Assembly (NCBI RefSeq): GCF_026153515.1
Contig: NZ_CP110644.1
Span: forward strand, 2,323,501 to 2,387,500
DNA from: Pseudomonas sp. KU26590
GTDB lineage: Bacteria > Pseudomonadota > Gammaproteobacteria > Pseudomonadales > Pseudomonadaceae
Direction of reading: 5' to 3'
Length of the DNA stretch: 64,000 nt
A model generated the notes under the pieces. That model had not been told where the DNA came from. It searched no databases and was given only the letters and a program-made list of their open reading frames with translations. Shown in pieces: positions 16,749 through 25,852 of this stretch; positions within the stretch are counted from its first letter, which is position 1, and each line of letters begins with the position of its first letter. Both the position numbers and the translations under genes were made by a program.

Positions 16749-17888
16749 ATGGCCGAAAGCGAGAGTGGTCAGGACAAGACAGAAGACCCCACGGACAAAC
16801 GCAAGCGCGACGCCCGGGAGAAGGGCGAGATCGCACGCTCCAAGGAGCTGAACACGGTTGTGGTGATGATTGTGGGCGCTGCGGGGCTGTTGGCGTTTGG
16901 CGGCTCCATGGCGGAAATGATGATGCAGTTGATGCGCGACAATTTCACCATCACCCGCGAGGCGATTCTCGACGAGCGCAGCATGGCGATCATGCTGATG
17001 GCCTCGGGCAAGGCGGCCTTGTTATCGGTGCAGCCGATTCTGCTGGCGTTGACCGTGGCGGCGTTCGTCGGTCCTATTTCCCTGGGCGGCTGGCTGTTTG
17101 CTGCCGGCTCGCTGGCGCCCAAGTTCAGCCGCATGAACCCGGCTGCCGGCATCAAGCGGATGTTTTCGCCCAAGGCGCTGATCGAGCTGCTGAAGTCGCT
17201 GGCGAAGTTTTTGATTGTGCTGGCGGTGGCGCTGGTGGTGCTGATGAAGGACAAGGGCGATCTGGTGTCCATCGCCCATGAGCCGCTGGAGATGGCGGTG
17301 GTGCACAGTTTGCAGTTGGTGGGTTGGAGCACGCTGTGGATGGCGCTGGGGCTGTTGATCATCGCGGCGATCGATGTGCCGGTGCAGTTGTGGGACGCCC
17401 ACAAGAAGCTGCTGATGACCAAGCAGGAGGTGCGCGATGAGCACAAGGACAGTGAGGGTCGTCCGGAGGTCAAGCAGCGGATTCGTCAGTTGCAGCGGGA
17501 GATGTCGCAGCGGCGGATGATGGCGGCGATTCCCGAGGCGGATGTGATTATCACGAACCCGACGCATTATGCGGTGGCGTTGAAGTATGACGCGGAGCGG
17601 GGCGGGGCGCCGATTCTGTTGGCCAAGGGCAGTGATTTCATGGCGCTGAAGATTCGGGAGATTGCGGCGCAGCATCAGATTTTGTTGTTGCAGTCGCCGG
17701 CGCTGGCGCGGTCGATTTATTACAGTACGGAGTTGGATCAGGAGATTCCGGCGGGGTTGTATCTGGCGGTGGCGCAGGTGTTGGCGTATGTGTATCAGAT
17801 TCGGCAGTATCGGGCGGGGCGTGGCAAGCGGCCTGATCCGCTTAGGGATAATCTGCCGATTCCGCCGGATTTGAGGCGCGATTCGTAG
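16749..17888 (+). CDS. flhB: FlhB, export-gate switch protein
   Basis: 379 residues. The charged N-terminus SGQDKTEDPTDKRKRDAREK and four membrane helices are followed by a cytoplasmic domain with the autocleavage motif NPTH (IITNPTHYAVALKYDAE). Cleavage between Asn and Pro allows the FliK-triggered change from hook to filament export. Codon use toward the 3' end is unusually T- and G-rich compared with upstream genes. A 5.8-kb segment now separates it from flhA. Confidence 0.97.
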   Translation: MAESESGQDKTEDPTDKRKRDAREKGEIARSKELNTVVVMIVGAAGLLAFGGSMAEMMMQLMRDNFTITREAILDERSMAIMLMASGKAALLSVQPILLALTVAAFVGPISLGGWLFAAGSLAPKFSRMNPAAGIKRMFSPKALIELLKSLAKFLIVLAVALVVLMKDKGDLVSIAHEPLEMAVVHSLQLVGWSTLWMALGLLIIAAIDVPVQLWDAHKKLLMTKQEVRDEHKDSEGRPEVKQRIRQLQREMSQRRMMAAIPEADVIITNPTHYAVALKYDAERGGAPILLAKGSDFMALKIREIAAQHQILLLQSPALARSIYYSTELDQEIPAGLYLAVAQVLAYVYQIRQYRAGRGKRPDPLRDNLPIPPDLRRDS

Positions 17889-17902
17889 GGCTTTAGATCG
17901 TT

Positions 17903-18197
17903 GAGATCAAGATCAAGATCAAGGGCGTCTGCCTGGGGGCAGACTGTTTCGCCTTCGGCGAGTTACTTGGAAAAGCACCCCAAGTAACCAAGGGTGCTTG
18001 CTCCTGGTTGGGCCCGACTTCGTCGGGTTCCTTCACTCCGGTCCCGCTCCGTGGGCCCGCGCCGAACGGACATCCATGTCCTGACGGCGCTCTCGCCGCA
18101 TCCATGCGGCTCGACCCACTCCACGAGACCTGCGTTCAGCCTGCACCCAAGTCGCGTTTGGTGGTGTCTGGGCTTTTTGTGTTCGAAAATCAAAAGC
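17903..18197 (+). repeat. Long hairpin-rich intergenic repeat, copy 3 (plus orientation)
   Basis: Begins with GATCAAGATCAAGATCAAGG just after flhB. It has the GCACCC/GGGTGC stem type and the GGAC/GTCC and GCCGC/GCGGC stems around ATCCAT loops. It is paired with the inverted copy at 18500-18782. The 17889-18860 gap contains only these repeats and the cluster between them. Confidence 0.85.
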
Positions 18198-18201
18198 AAA
18201 A

Positions 18202-18482
18202 GCTTCCCGGCTGAAGCCGGTCCTACAGGGCTCGCCGCCGGTCCCACTGACTGCATGCGCTGCTGTTTGTGGGACCGGCTTTAGCCGGGAAGCTTTTGCT
18301 TTGATCGTTCCCACGCTCCGCGTGGTAACGCCGCCCCGGACGCTCCGCGTCCCGCATACGACGCGCCTCAAAGCCGGGGCAGGTGACGCGGAGCGTCACG
18401 GGATGCATTCCCACGCGGAGCGTGGGAACGATCAACTGACACACCGCGCACCCCGTAGGACCGGCTTTAGCCGGGAAGCTTC
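18202..18482. repeat. REP cluster between long repeat copies 3 and 4
   Basis: Contains a REP pair of the GGACCGGCTTTAGCCGG type (18202-18295), a GATCGTTCCCACGC inverted repeat (18303-18433) and a single REP of the first type (18453-18482). This is the same internal order as in the gap after fliJ, minus the GGAGCCGG pair. Confidence 0.85.
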
Positions 18483-18499
18483 TGCTGTTGCTTTGCTTT

Positions 18500-18782
18500 C
18501 GCTTTTGATCTTCTACGCGGTAGTCCAGACACCACAAAACGCGACTTGGGTGCAGGCCGAACGCAGACGACGCGGAGTGGGCCGAGCGGCATGGATGCCG
18601 CGAGAGCGCCGTCAGGACATGGATGTCCGTTCGGCGCGGGCCCACGGAGCGTCGTCGGAGTGAGGGAACCCGACGAAGTCGGGCCCAACCGAGAGCAGGC
18701 ACTTTTGGTTACTTTTAGTGCTTTTTAAAAGGAACTCGCCGAAGGCGAAACAGTCTGCCCCCAGGCAGACGCTCTTGATCTT
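18500..18782 (-). repeat. Long hairpin-rich intergenic repeat, copy 4 (minus orientation)
   Basis: Read on the plus strand the second stem is GCGGC/GCCGC around ATGGAT. Compared with copies 1-3 the central base pair is swapped on both arms (C-G to G-C). It ends ~80 bp upstream of the ECF sigma factor gene. Confidence 0.85.
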
Positions 18783-18860
18783 CGTGCTTAGGGCAAGCCT
18801 GATGACAGCGCAAACAAAAACCGTCTAGAGTGACCGCAGTCTCCTTCAAGGCCTTGCCAC

Positions 18861-19439
18861 TTGACCATTCGATCGAATGCAGCGCAATCCACTGACGCTC
18901 AATCCAGCGCCGAGGCGTTGAATGTCCTGTTACTGGCGTGCGCCAAAGGCAATCGACTGGCGTTCGAAGCGATGTATCACGCCACATCAGCGAGGCTGTT
19001 CGGTATCTGCCTGCACTATTCCGGCAATCGGGCCGAGGCTGAAGAGGTGCTTCAAGAGGTGTACATCATGGCGTGGCTGAAGGCATCTCGATTCGATCCT
19101 CAACTGGCCAGCGCCATGACCTGGCTCTCGACCATGGCGCGCAACAAATCAATTGACCGGCGCAGGGCCCATCGCCCTCACGACACTCTTGAAACGATCC
19201 CCGAATTACCCACCCAAGACGACTCCATCCCGGACTCCCTCGAGCGCGAGCAGCAGGGCAGTCAGCTGGATCGCTGCCTGGAAACCCTGGAAGAGGCACA
19301 GCAACGCTATATCCGCGTCGCGTTCTTCGAGGGTTGCTCCTATGCCGAACTGGCCGAGCGTCACGGTATTGCGCTGGGGACGATGAAAAGCTGGATTCGT
19401 CGCGGGCTCCTTCGACTGCGCCTGTGCCTCGGCCTATGA
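18861..19439 (+). CDS. ECF sigma factor (RpoE/SigK-like), module 1
   Basis: 192 residues from TTG 18861 (TCAAGG nine bases upstream). Region 2 (~25-95: AFEAMYHATSARLFGICLHY, AEEVLQEVYIMAWLKASRFD, ATWLSTMARNKSIDRRR-like stretch) and region 4 (~130-190: YIRVAFFEGCSYAELAERHG, GTMKSWIRRGLLRLRLCL) are both present. The gene overlaps the downstream anti-sigma gene by 4 bp (ATGA), the standard layout for an ECF and its inhibitor. The likely regulon includes the fasciclin gene two genes on, by analogy with SigK-RskA control of the fasciclin proteins MPT70/MPT83 in Mycobacterium tuberculosis. The start codon is uncertain. Confidence 0.88.
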   Translation: MTIRSNAAQSTDAQSSAEALNVLLLACAKGNRLAFEAMYHATSARLFGICLHYSGNRAEAEEVLQEVYIMAWLKASRFDPQLASAMTWLSTMARNKSIDRRRAHRPHDTLETIPELPTQDDSIPDSLEREQQGSQLDRCLETLEEAQQRYIRVAFFEGCSYAELAERHGIALGTMKSWIRRGLLRLRLCLGL

Positions 19440-20143
19440 ACGAGCATCCCGTGTCTCCCGAAGAGAACCCGGACCTGCTTATCGCAGAGTACGTGCTGGG
19501 CGTGCTCAGCCGCGAAGAGCGGGAGCGGGTGGAGGCGATGATTGCGCTGGACCCTCGTCATCAACGCGCCCTGGCACAATGGCAGGAGCAGTTTGCCGAG
19601 TGGCTCGGCCAATTGCCCGCGTCCAGTCCTCCGCTGGGTACCTGGAGCAAGATTGAGCAGCGGTTGTTTGCCGGTGCCAGCCGTTCGCCGTCACGGGCGT
19701 CAGGCTGGTGGAACAACCTTGGGCTCTGGCGCTGGACGTCAGCCGCGCTGGCTGCCGGGTTGCTGGCGTCGGTGCTGACCCTTCAGCAGCCTGGTTCTGG
19801 AACGGGGCCTGCACTGCTGGCGCGTCTCGATCAGAGCGACGGCAATACCCTGTTTGCCGCCACGATAAACCCTGACCGCCGAGGCGTGCTGTTCGTCAAC
19901 ACGGGCCACGCTGAATGGCCGGGCAAAAGTGCTGAGGTTTGGGTGATCGCCGCCGATGGCAAACCACGGTCGCTGGGCGTGCTGCCGGCCAATGCTTCCG
20001 CGACGTTGAACGTCACGCCGCAACTGGCTGACCTGCTCGCCAGCGGCGCGGTGCTCGCCGTCACCCTCGAGCCGTTGAACGGGTCACCGAGCGGGCTGCC
20101 GACCGGACCGGTCGTCGCCCAGGGAAAAATATCTTCGCTGTGA
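19436..20143 (+). CDS. Anti-sigma factor, RskA family, module 1
   Basis: 235 residues from ATG 19436, overlapping the sigma gene stop. An N-terminal anti-sigma domain (LLIAEYVLGVLSREERERVE, ALAQWQEQFAEWLGQL) faces the cytoplasm. One membrane segment (~100-118, WTSAALAAGLLASVLTLQQ) leads to a periplasmic RskA domain (~130-235: LARLDQSDGNTLFAATINPD, GKSAEVWVIAADGKPRSLGV, LEPLNGSPSGLPTGPVVAQG). It should hold the ECF factor inactive at the membrane until proteolysis. It resembles the anti-sigma at 22224 in layout and C-terminal GSPxGxPTGP motif. Confidence 0.87.
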   Translation: MNEHPVSPEENPDLLIAEYVLGVLSREERERVEAMIALDPRHQRALAQWQEQFAEWLGQLPASSPPLGTWSKIEQRLFAGASRSPSRASGWWNNLGLWRWTSAALAAGLLASVLTLQQPGSGTGPALLARLDQSDGNTLFAATINPDRRGVLFVNTGHAEWPGKSAEVWVIAADGKPRSLGVLPANASATLNVTPQLADLLASGAVLAVTLEPLNGSPSGLPTGPVVAQGKISSL

Positions 20144-20144
20144 T

Positions 20145-20170
20145 GCATCCGTTCTGGCTGCTGCTCCGTA
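20145..20170 (+). promoter_or_regulatory. Candidate ECF promoter before fasciclin gene
   Basis: GCATCC (20145-20150), 17 bp, then GTA within CCGTAT (20166-20171). The same GCATCC-N17-GTA arrangement precedes the DUF3455 gene (20933-20958). GCATCC resembles the CCATCC -35 element reported for SigK-type factors. Inference only. Confidence 0.35.
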
Positions 20171-20217
20171 TATCTCTCACCTTCATCCGAAGGACCGAAG
20201 AATCTAGGAGAAGTACC

Positions 20218-20775
<558 letters not shown>

Positions 20776-20798
20776 CCACGGGTGTAATCGCTGCTGTA

Positions 20799-20827
20799 CC
20801 CGGTGGACATAAGCCCTGTCCACCGGG
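20799..20827 (+). terminator. Stem-loop after fasciclin gene
   Basis: CCCGGTGGACA pairs with TGTCCACCGGG across a 7-base loop, 23 bp after the stop. There is no T-run behind it, so it may be a Rho-type 3' stabilising hairpin rather than an intrinsic terminator. Confidence 0.5.
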
Positions 20828-20932
20828 GTCCAGGGCCTGACTGGCGACTGACGTCATGTCGGGCAACGGACTCCCTCTGCTCATCCTCCCGCACCGCCGC
20901 TATTCCCTGCGCACATTTATTTTCAATTCACT

Positions 20933-20958
20933 GCATCCAGTTCGTTCTCCCCCGGGTA
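20933..20958 (+). promoter_or_regulatory. Candidate ECF promoter before DUF3455 gene
   Basis: GCATCC at 20933-20938, then 17 bp, then GTA, the same spacing as upstream of the fasciclin gene. It lies ~50 bp before the start codon. Two occurrences are weak evidence. Confidence 0.35.
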
Positions 20959-21009
20959 GTACAAGAAGTAGCGATGGCTGCTGACCTGTTTATCTAATGG
21001 AGAGATCGC

Positions 21010-21552
21010 ATGAACGCTAAAAAATGGCTGGGCTCGTTCGGTGTTTCATTGGCAGCCTCTTGCCTGCTGGCCACGGCGCCGGCGGCTTACGCGCAGATGG
21101 CGCTGCCTGACGCGGTGAAGGTTCCGGACGGTCACAAGATCGCGATGGAGACGGTGGGCGTGGGCGAGATCACCTATGAGTGCCGCGACAAGCCCAACGC
21201 TGCCGGCCAGACAGAGTGGACATTCGTCGGCCCGAAAGCGGTGTTGAATGATCGCAGCGGCAAGCAGGTCGGCACGTACTTCGGTCCACCGGCGACGTGG
21301 CAGGCCGCTGACGGTTCGAAGATCACCGGTACCCAGCTCGCCGTGGCCCCCGCCGGCACGGGCGATATTCCGTATCAGCTGGTGAAAGCCAACCCTGCCG
21401 AAGGCAAGGGCGCGATGAGCAACGTCAGTTACATCCAGCGCGTGGCGACCAAAGGCGGTGTGGCGCCGAAGATGGAGTGCTCGATGGCGACCAAGGGCAA
21501 GCAAGAAGTCGTGAAATATCAGGCGGACTATATTTTCTGGGCCGCCAAGTAG
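21010..21552 (+). CDS. DUF3455 domain exported protein
   Basis: 180 residues with GGAGAG at 20999. A signal peptide (GVSLAASCLLATAPAAYAQ) precedes a DUF3455 domain covering almost the whole mature protein: GVGEITYECRDKPNAAGQTE, WTFVGPKAVLNDRSGKQVGT, YFGPPATWQAADGSKITGTQ. Function unknown; two cysteines (in TYECRD and KMECSM) could form a disulfide. Such proteins often lie beside ECF/anti-sigma pairs, and this one sits between the two pairs here, just before the second sigma gene, from which it is separated by a terminator. Confidence 0.8.
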   Translation: MNAKKWLGSFGVSLAASCLLATAPAAYAQMALPDAVKVPDGHKIAMETVGVGEITYECRDKPNAAGQTEWTFVGPKAVLNDRSGKQVGTYFGPPATWQAADGSKITGTQLAVAPAGTGDIPYQLVKANPAEGKGAMSNVSYIQRVATKGGVAPKMECSMATKGKQEVVKYQADYIFWAAK

Positions 21553-21615
21553 ACCAACGTCCCACGTCATGCCGCGCCGCTGACGCACAAAGTCATCTAC
21601 GCTGCATCGACGCAA

Positions 21616-21645
21616 CCCCGGCCTTTGGGCCGGGGTATTTCTTTT
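21616..21645 (+). terminator. Intrinsic terminator after DUF3455 gene
   Basis: CCCCGGCC pairs with GGCCGGGG across TTTG, followed by TATTTCTTTT. This isolates the DUF3455 gene from the second ECF gene. Confidence 0.85.
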
Positions 21646-21663
21646 CGTTGGCGGTTGAACATT

Positions 21664-22227
21664 TTGTCCCTACCTGAAGACTGTTTTGACTACGAAGCCT
21701 GTCTGGCGGCCTGCGCTCGAGGTGAGCGGCGGGCCTTGCACGACCTCTACACCCAGGAAAGCGCACGCCTGCTCGGCGTCGCCAAGCGGATCGCCCGCAG
21801 CGACGCGCTGGCCGAGGACATCGTGCACGACGCCTTCATCAAAATCTGGACCCGCGCCGGCAGTTTCGACGCGGCGCGAGGCACTGCCCGTGGCTGGATC
21901 TTCAGCGTGACGCGGCACCTGGCGCTGAACTTCATGCGTGATAGCGCGCACATCATTCAGGTCAGCGAGGAAAGTGAAAACGCGGTGCTGGCCGAGGCTG
22001 CGATGGACGTTGCAACCGAAGTCGACAGTTTTGAATACCGCGCCCGCTCGGGGCGCATCTACGGGTGCCTTGAACAACTGGAACCGGCGCGTCGCAACTG
22101 CATCCTTCATGCGTACGTCGACGGATACTCGCACGCGGAGATCTCGCAGAAAGTCGGCGCGCCGCTGGGCACGGTGAAAGCCTGGATCAAACGCAGTCTG
22201 GTGGCATTGCGGGAGTGCATGGGATGA
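21664..22227 (+). CDS. ECF sigma factor, module 2
   Basis: 187 residues if TTG 21664 is the start (reading MSLPEDCFDYEACLAACARG); the frame is open to 21625 but that stretch overlaps the terminator. Region 2 (~25-95: ALHDLYTQESARLLGVAKRI, AEDIVHDAFIKIWTRAGSFD, ARGWIFSVTRHLALNFMRD) and region 4 (~125-185: CILHAYVDGYSHAEISQKVG, GTVKAWIKRSLVALRECMG) are clear. It overlaps its anti-sigma gene by ATGA. It has the same architecture as the module at 18861 but is clearly diverged, so any duplication is old or the two were acquired separately. Confidence 0.87.
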   Translation: MSLPEDCFDYEACLAACARGERRALHDLYTQESARLLGVAKRIARSDALAEDIVHDAFIKIWTRAGSFDAARGTARGWIFSVTRHLALNFMRDSAHIIQVSEESENAVLAEAAMDVATEVDSFEYRARSGRIYGCLEQLEPARRNCILHAYVDGYSHAEISQKVGAPLGTVKAWIKRSLVALRECMG

Positions 22228-22955
22228 CAGGCTATCCGTTGAAAGACAGCGCCGATGAACTGGACGCACTGGCCAGCGAATACGTATTGGGTACGTTACC
22301 GGCCGAGCAACGACTCGACGTGCAAAACCGCCTCGCCACGGATGCCGATTTGCGCGCGGCGGTGGACGCATGGGAAGCGCGCCTGCTCGCCTTGACCGAA
22401 CTCGCCGAACCACAAGCCCCAAGCCCGCGGCTGTGGGGACGGATCGAGCGCAGCATGGAAAGCCAGGCACGCCGAGCCCCCCGAGCAACGCCTGCTGTTG
22501 AACGGCATTCGTGGTGGGATGTGCTTGCGCTGTGGCGCGGACTGGCCGGCGCAGGCTTGGTGGCGACACTGCTGCTGGGCTCGATGCTCCTGACCCGAAC
22601 TGCCCCGGTGAACCCCACGACGTATCTGGTGGTGCTGGTCGCCCCACAGAACCAGGCCCCTGGGTGGGTCATCCAGGCCAGCAACCCGGAAGAAATCCAG
22701 CTGATCCCCCTGGGCGCCACCCAAGTCCCGACCGACAAAGCCCTCCAATTCTGGACCAAGGCTGACGGCTGGCAGGGCCCCGTGTCCCTGGGCCTGGTCA
22801 AACCCGGCCAGACCCTCTCCATCCCCGTAAACAAACTGCCGCCGCTGCAAGCCAACCAACTCTTCGAACTCACCCTCGAAAACCCCAACGGCTCCCCGAC
22901 CGGCAAGCCTACCGGCCCGATTCAGTTCATCGGGCGCGCTGTGAAAGTGATCTGA
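22224..22955 (+). CDS. Anti-sigma factor, RskA family, module 2
   Basis: 243 residues from ATG 22224. The N-terminal domain has LASEYVLGTLPAEQRLDVQN, similar to AEYVLGVLSREER in the first anti-sigma. One membrane segment (~112-132, LAGAGLVATLLLGSMLLTR) and a periplasmic RskA domain with DKALQFWTKADGWQGPVSLG and ENPNGSPTGKPTGPIQFIGR follow. It should restrain the ECF factor encoded just upstream. Confidence 0.87.
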   Translation: MTGYPLKDSADELDALASEYVLGTLPAEQRLDVQNRLATDADLRAAVDAWEARLLALTELAEPQAPSPRLWGRIERSMESQARRAPRATPAVERHSWWDVLALWRGLAGAGLVATLLLGSMLLTRTAPVNPTTYLVVLVAPQNQAPGWVIQASNPEEIQLIPLGATQVPTDKALQFWTKADGWQGPVSLGLVKPGQTLSIPVNKLPPLQANQLFELTLENPNGSPTGKPTGPIQFIGRAVKVI

Positions 22956-22980
22956 ACCGGCTGGACGCGGAGCGTCTAGG

Positions 22981-23202
22981 GCGGCATTCCCACGCAGAGC
23001 GTGGGAACGATCAGCGGTGCGCGACGCCAGATTTGCGCCGTGACACCTGACGCCTTCCCGGCTAAAGCCGGTCCCCCAAAAAGCAGCGCGTGCATTCAGG
23101 GGGAACGATCGGGTTTGCAGAGCGTGCCAGCGAACCCAGGGTGTCAGGGAATTGAAATGCAGCCGAACCACCGCGTTCGCGGGCAAGCGCGCTCCTACAG
23201 GG
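22981..23202. repeat. Mixed single REP elements after anti-sigma gene
   Basis: A half GATCGTTCCCACGC element (22981-23013), one GGACCGGCTTTAGCCGG-type REP (~23054-23078) and one GCGCGCTTGCCCGCGA-type REP (~23181-23202) stand singly rather than in pairs. No gene is seen in 22956-23711. Confidence 0.75.
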
Positions 23203-23267
23203 GAATGCATTCAGCCAGTAAAACCGCGTGCAGTCAGTGGGACCGGGTTTAGCCGGGAAGCTTTTGC

Positions 23268-23554
23268 TTTTGATCTCCGAACACAAAAAGTCCAGACACC
23301 ACAAAACGCGACTTGGGTGCAGGCTGAACGCAGACGACGCGCAGTGGGCCGAGCCGCATGGATGCGGCGAGAGCGCCGTTGCGGACATGGATGTCCGTTC
23401 GGCGCGGGCCCACGGAGCGTCGTCGGAGTGAGGGTACTCCGACGAAGGAGGAGCCCAACCAGGAGCAGGCACCCTTGGTTACTTGGGGTGCTTTTCCAAG
23501 TAACTCGCCGAAGGCGAAACCGAGGCCGTTAGGCCGACGCTCTTGATCTTGATC
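23268..23554 (-). repeat. Long hairpin-rich intergenic repeat, copy 5 (minus orientation)
   Basis: The only copy without an inverted partner in the same gap. It carries GCCGCATGGATGCGGC and CGGACATGGATGTCCG, and GAGGCC-GTTA-GGCCGA in place of the CTGCC/GGCAG stem. It ends ~80 bp before the flhA promoter and marks the right flank of the ECF segment. Confidence 0.85.
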
Positions 23555-23635
23555 CCCACCGCAGCAATGCAAAACCGTCGGACGACCACAAATCTTAATA
23601 CTGGCACTCTGATATTTTACCCCAATCCCAAATGT

Positions 23636-23651
23636 TGGACCCCTTCTTGCA
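23636..23651 (+). promoter_or_regulatory. sigma-54 promoter for flhA
   Basis: TGGACC-CCTTC-TTGCA keeps GG and GC 10 bp apart and lies 60 bp upstream of flhA. A TGGCAC at ~23602 lacks a -12 partner. flhA is RpoN/FleQ-dependent in P. aeruginosa. Confidence 0.75.
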
Positions 23652-23711
23652 ATAACCCCGATACAACGCTTCGGCGTCAAAAGATTGATTTAACGCGCAG
23701 GTGCCCAAACG

Positions 23712-25841
23712 GTGGAACGCTCACAACTCATCTCCCACGCCAGAACCGGATTGATCGGCCTGGGCCGTGGACAACTTGGCGTACCGCTGCTGCTCCTCGT
23801 CATGCTCGCCATGATGATGCTGCCCATGCCGCCGTTCCTGCTGGACGTCTTCTTCACCTTCAACATCGCCCTCTCCATCGTCGTCCTGCTCGTCTGTATC
23901 TACGCCCTGCGGCCCCTCGACTTCTCCGTATTCCCGACCATCCTCCTCGTCGCCACCCTGCTGCGACTGGCACTCAACGTCGCCTCCACCCGCGTCGTCA
24001 TGCTCCACGGCCAGGACGGCCACGCCGCCGCCGGTAAAGTCATCCAGGCCTTCGGTGAAGTCGTCATCGGCGGCAACTACGTCGTCGGTGTCGTCGTCTT
24101 CGCCATCCTCATGATCATCAACTTCGTCGTGGTGACCAAAGGTGCCGGCCGCATCTCCGAGGTGAGCGCGCGCTTCACCCTCGACGCCATGCCCGGCAAA
24201 CAAATGGCCATCGACGCCGACCTCAACGCCGGCCTCATCGACCAGCCCGAAGCCAAACGCCGTCGCCTCGAAGTCGCCCAGGAGGCCGAGTTCTACGGCT
24301 CCATGGACGGTGCCAGCAAGTTCGTCCGCGGTGACGCCATCGCCGGCCTGCTGATCCTCTTCATCAACCTTATCGGCGGCGTCCTGGTCGGCGTCCTGCA
24401 GCACAGCATGAGCTTCGGCGACGCCGCCAAGGTCTATGCACTGCTGACCATCGGTGACGGTTTGGTGGCGCAATTGCCATCCCTGCTGCTGTCCACCGCT
24501 GCCGCGATCATGGTGACCCGTGCGTCCGGTTCGGAAGAAATGGGCAAACTGGTTGGCCGCCAGATGTTCGCCTCCCACAAGGCGCTCGCGGTTTCGGCCG
24601 GGATCATGATCGTCATGGGCCTGGTCCCGGGCATGCCGCACTTCTCCTTCATCAGCCTCGGTCTGGTGGCTGCCGGCGGCGCCTACCTGCTGTGGAAGAA
24701 ACAGAACCAGGTCAAGCTCGCGGCGGTGCAAGAGGTCAAGCGTCAGCAAGAGCTGCTGCCATCGCCGACCCGTGCGCAGGAATCCAAGGAGCTGGGCTGG
24801 GACGACGTCACCCCGATCGACATGATCGGTCTGGAAGTCGGTTACCGCCTGATTCCGCTGGTGGACCGCAACCAGGGTGGTCAGTTGCTGGCGCGGATCA
24901 AGGGTGTGCGCAAGAAGCTCTCCCAGGAGCTGGGCTTCCTCATGCCGACCGTGCACATCCGCGACAACCTCGACCTGGCGCCCAGCGCCTATCGCCTGAC
25001 GCTGATGGGCGTGACCCTGGCCGAAGCCGAGATCTACCCGGACCGCGAACTGGCCATCAACCCCGGCCAGGTATTTGGCAGCCTCAACGGCATCACTGCC
25101 AAAGACCCGGCGTTTGGTCTGGAGGCCGTGTGGATCGAAATCAGCCAGCGTGCCCAGGCGCAATCCCTCGGTTACACCGTGGTGGACGCCAGTACCGTGG
25201 TGGCGACCCACTTGAACCAGATTCTCTACAAGCACTCTCATGAGCTGATCGGCCACGAGGAAGTCCAGCAATTGATGACCCTGCTGGCCAAGGGATCGCC
25301 AAAACTGGCAGAAGAACTGGTACCGGGCGTGCTGTCGCTGTCGGCCCTGCTGAAGGTGCTACAGGCGCTGCTGTCCGAACAGGTGCCGGTTCGCGACATC
25401 CGTTCCATCGCCGAAGCCATCGCCAACAACGCTGCGCGTAGTCAAGATACTGCCGCGCTGGTGGCTGCCGTACGGGTCGGATTGTCCCGCGCAATCGTCC
25501 AAAGCATTGTCGGCATTGAGCCGGAGCTGCCTGTGATCACCCTTGAGCCAAGGTTGGAACAGATATTGCTAAATAGTCTGCAGAAGGCAGGTCAGGGTCA
25601 GGAAGAAGGCGTTCTCCTCGAACCGAGCATGGCTGAGAAACTTCAGCGCTCGTTGATCGAAGCGGCGCAGCGTCAGGAGATGCAGGGGCAGCCGGTTATT
25701 TTGTTGGTCGCAGGTCCGGTTCGCGCCATGTTGTCCCGCTTTGGACGGTTGGCTGTACCGAATATGCATGTTTTGGCTTACCAGGAAATTCCTGACAATA
25801 AGCAAGTCACCATCGTAGCGACTGTCGGGCCTAACGGCTGA
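23712..25841 (+). CDS. flhA: FlhA, flagellar export gate protein
   Basis: 709 residues from GTG 23712 (MERSQLISHARTGLIGLGRG, close to other Pseudomonas FlhA starts). Eight membrane segments fill the first ~330 residues. The conserved FHIPEP loop follows (~150-230: GAGRISEVSARFTLDAMPGK, QMAIDADLNAGLI, EAEFYGSMDGASKFVRGDAI). The cytoplasmic chaperone/substrate-docking domain is C-terminal, with VTPIDMIGLEVGYRLIPLVD. FlhA forms a nonameric ring that receives export cargo and couples proton flow to export. First gene of flhA-flhF-fleN-fliA. Confidence 0.97.
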   Translation: MERSQLISHARTGLIGLGRGQLGVPLLLLVMLAMMMLPMPPFLLDVFFTFNIALSIVVLLVCIYALRPLDFSVFPTILLVATLLRLALNVASTRVVMLHGQDGHAAAGKVIQAFGEVVIGGNYVVGVVVFAILMIINFVVVTKGAGRISEVSARFTLDAMPGKQMAIDADLNAGLIDQPEAKRRRLEVAQEAEFYGSMDGASKFVRGDAIAGLLILFINLIGGVLVGVLQHSMSFGDAAKVYALLTIGDGLVAQLPSLLLSTAAAIMVTRASGSEEMGKLVGRQMFASHKALAVSAGIMIVMGLVPGMPHFSFISLGLVAAGGAYLLWKKQNQVKLAAVQEVKRQQELLPSPTRAQESKELGWDDVTPIDMIGLEVGYRLIPLVDRNQGGQLLARIKGVRKKLSQELGFLMPTVHIRDNLDLAPSAYRLTLMGVTLAEAEIYPDRELAINPGQVFGSLNGITAKDPAFGLEAVWIEISQRAQAQSLGYTVVDASTVVATHLNQILYKHSHELIGHEEVQQLMTLLAKGSPKLAEELVPGVLSLSALLKVLQALLSEQVPVRDIRSIAEAIANNAARSQDTAALVAAVRVGLSRAIVQSIVGIEPELPVITLEPRLEQILLNSLQKAGQGQEEGVLLEPSMAEKLQRSLIEAAQRQEMQGQPVILLVAGPVRAMLSRFGRLAVPNMHVLAYQEIPDNKQVTIVATVGPNG

Positions 25842-25852
25842 GGTAGTGAGTC

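Noticed and set aside
17893..18105. Short open frames inside the long repeats (MDAARAPSGHGCPFGAG-like), recurring at every copy
   Set aside because: They move with the repeat in all frames and both strands, lack ribosome sites, and the DNA is better explained as hairpin-forming repeat.
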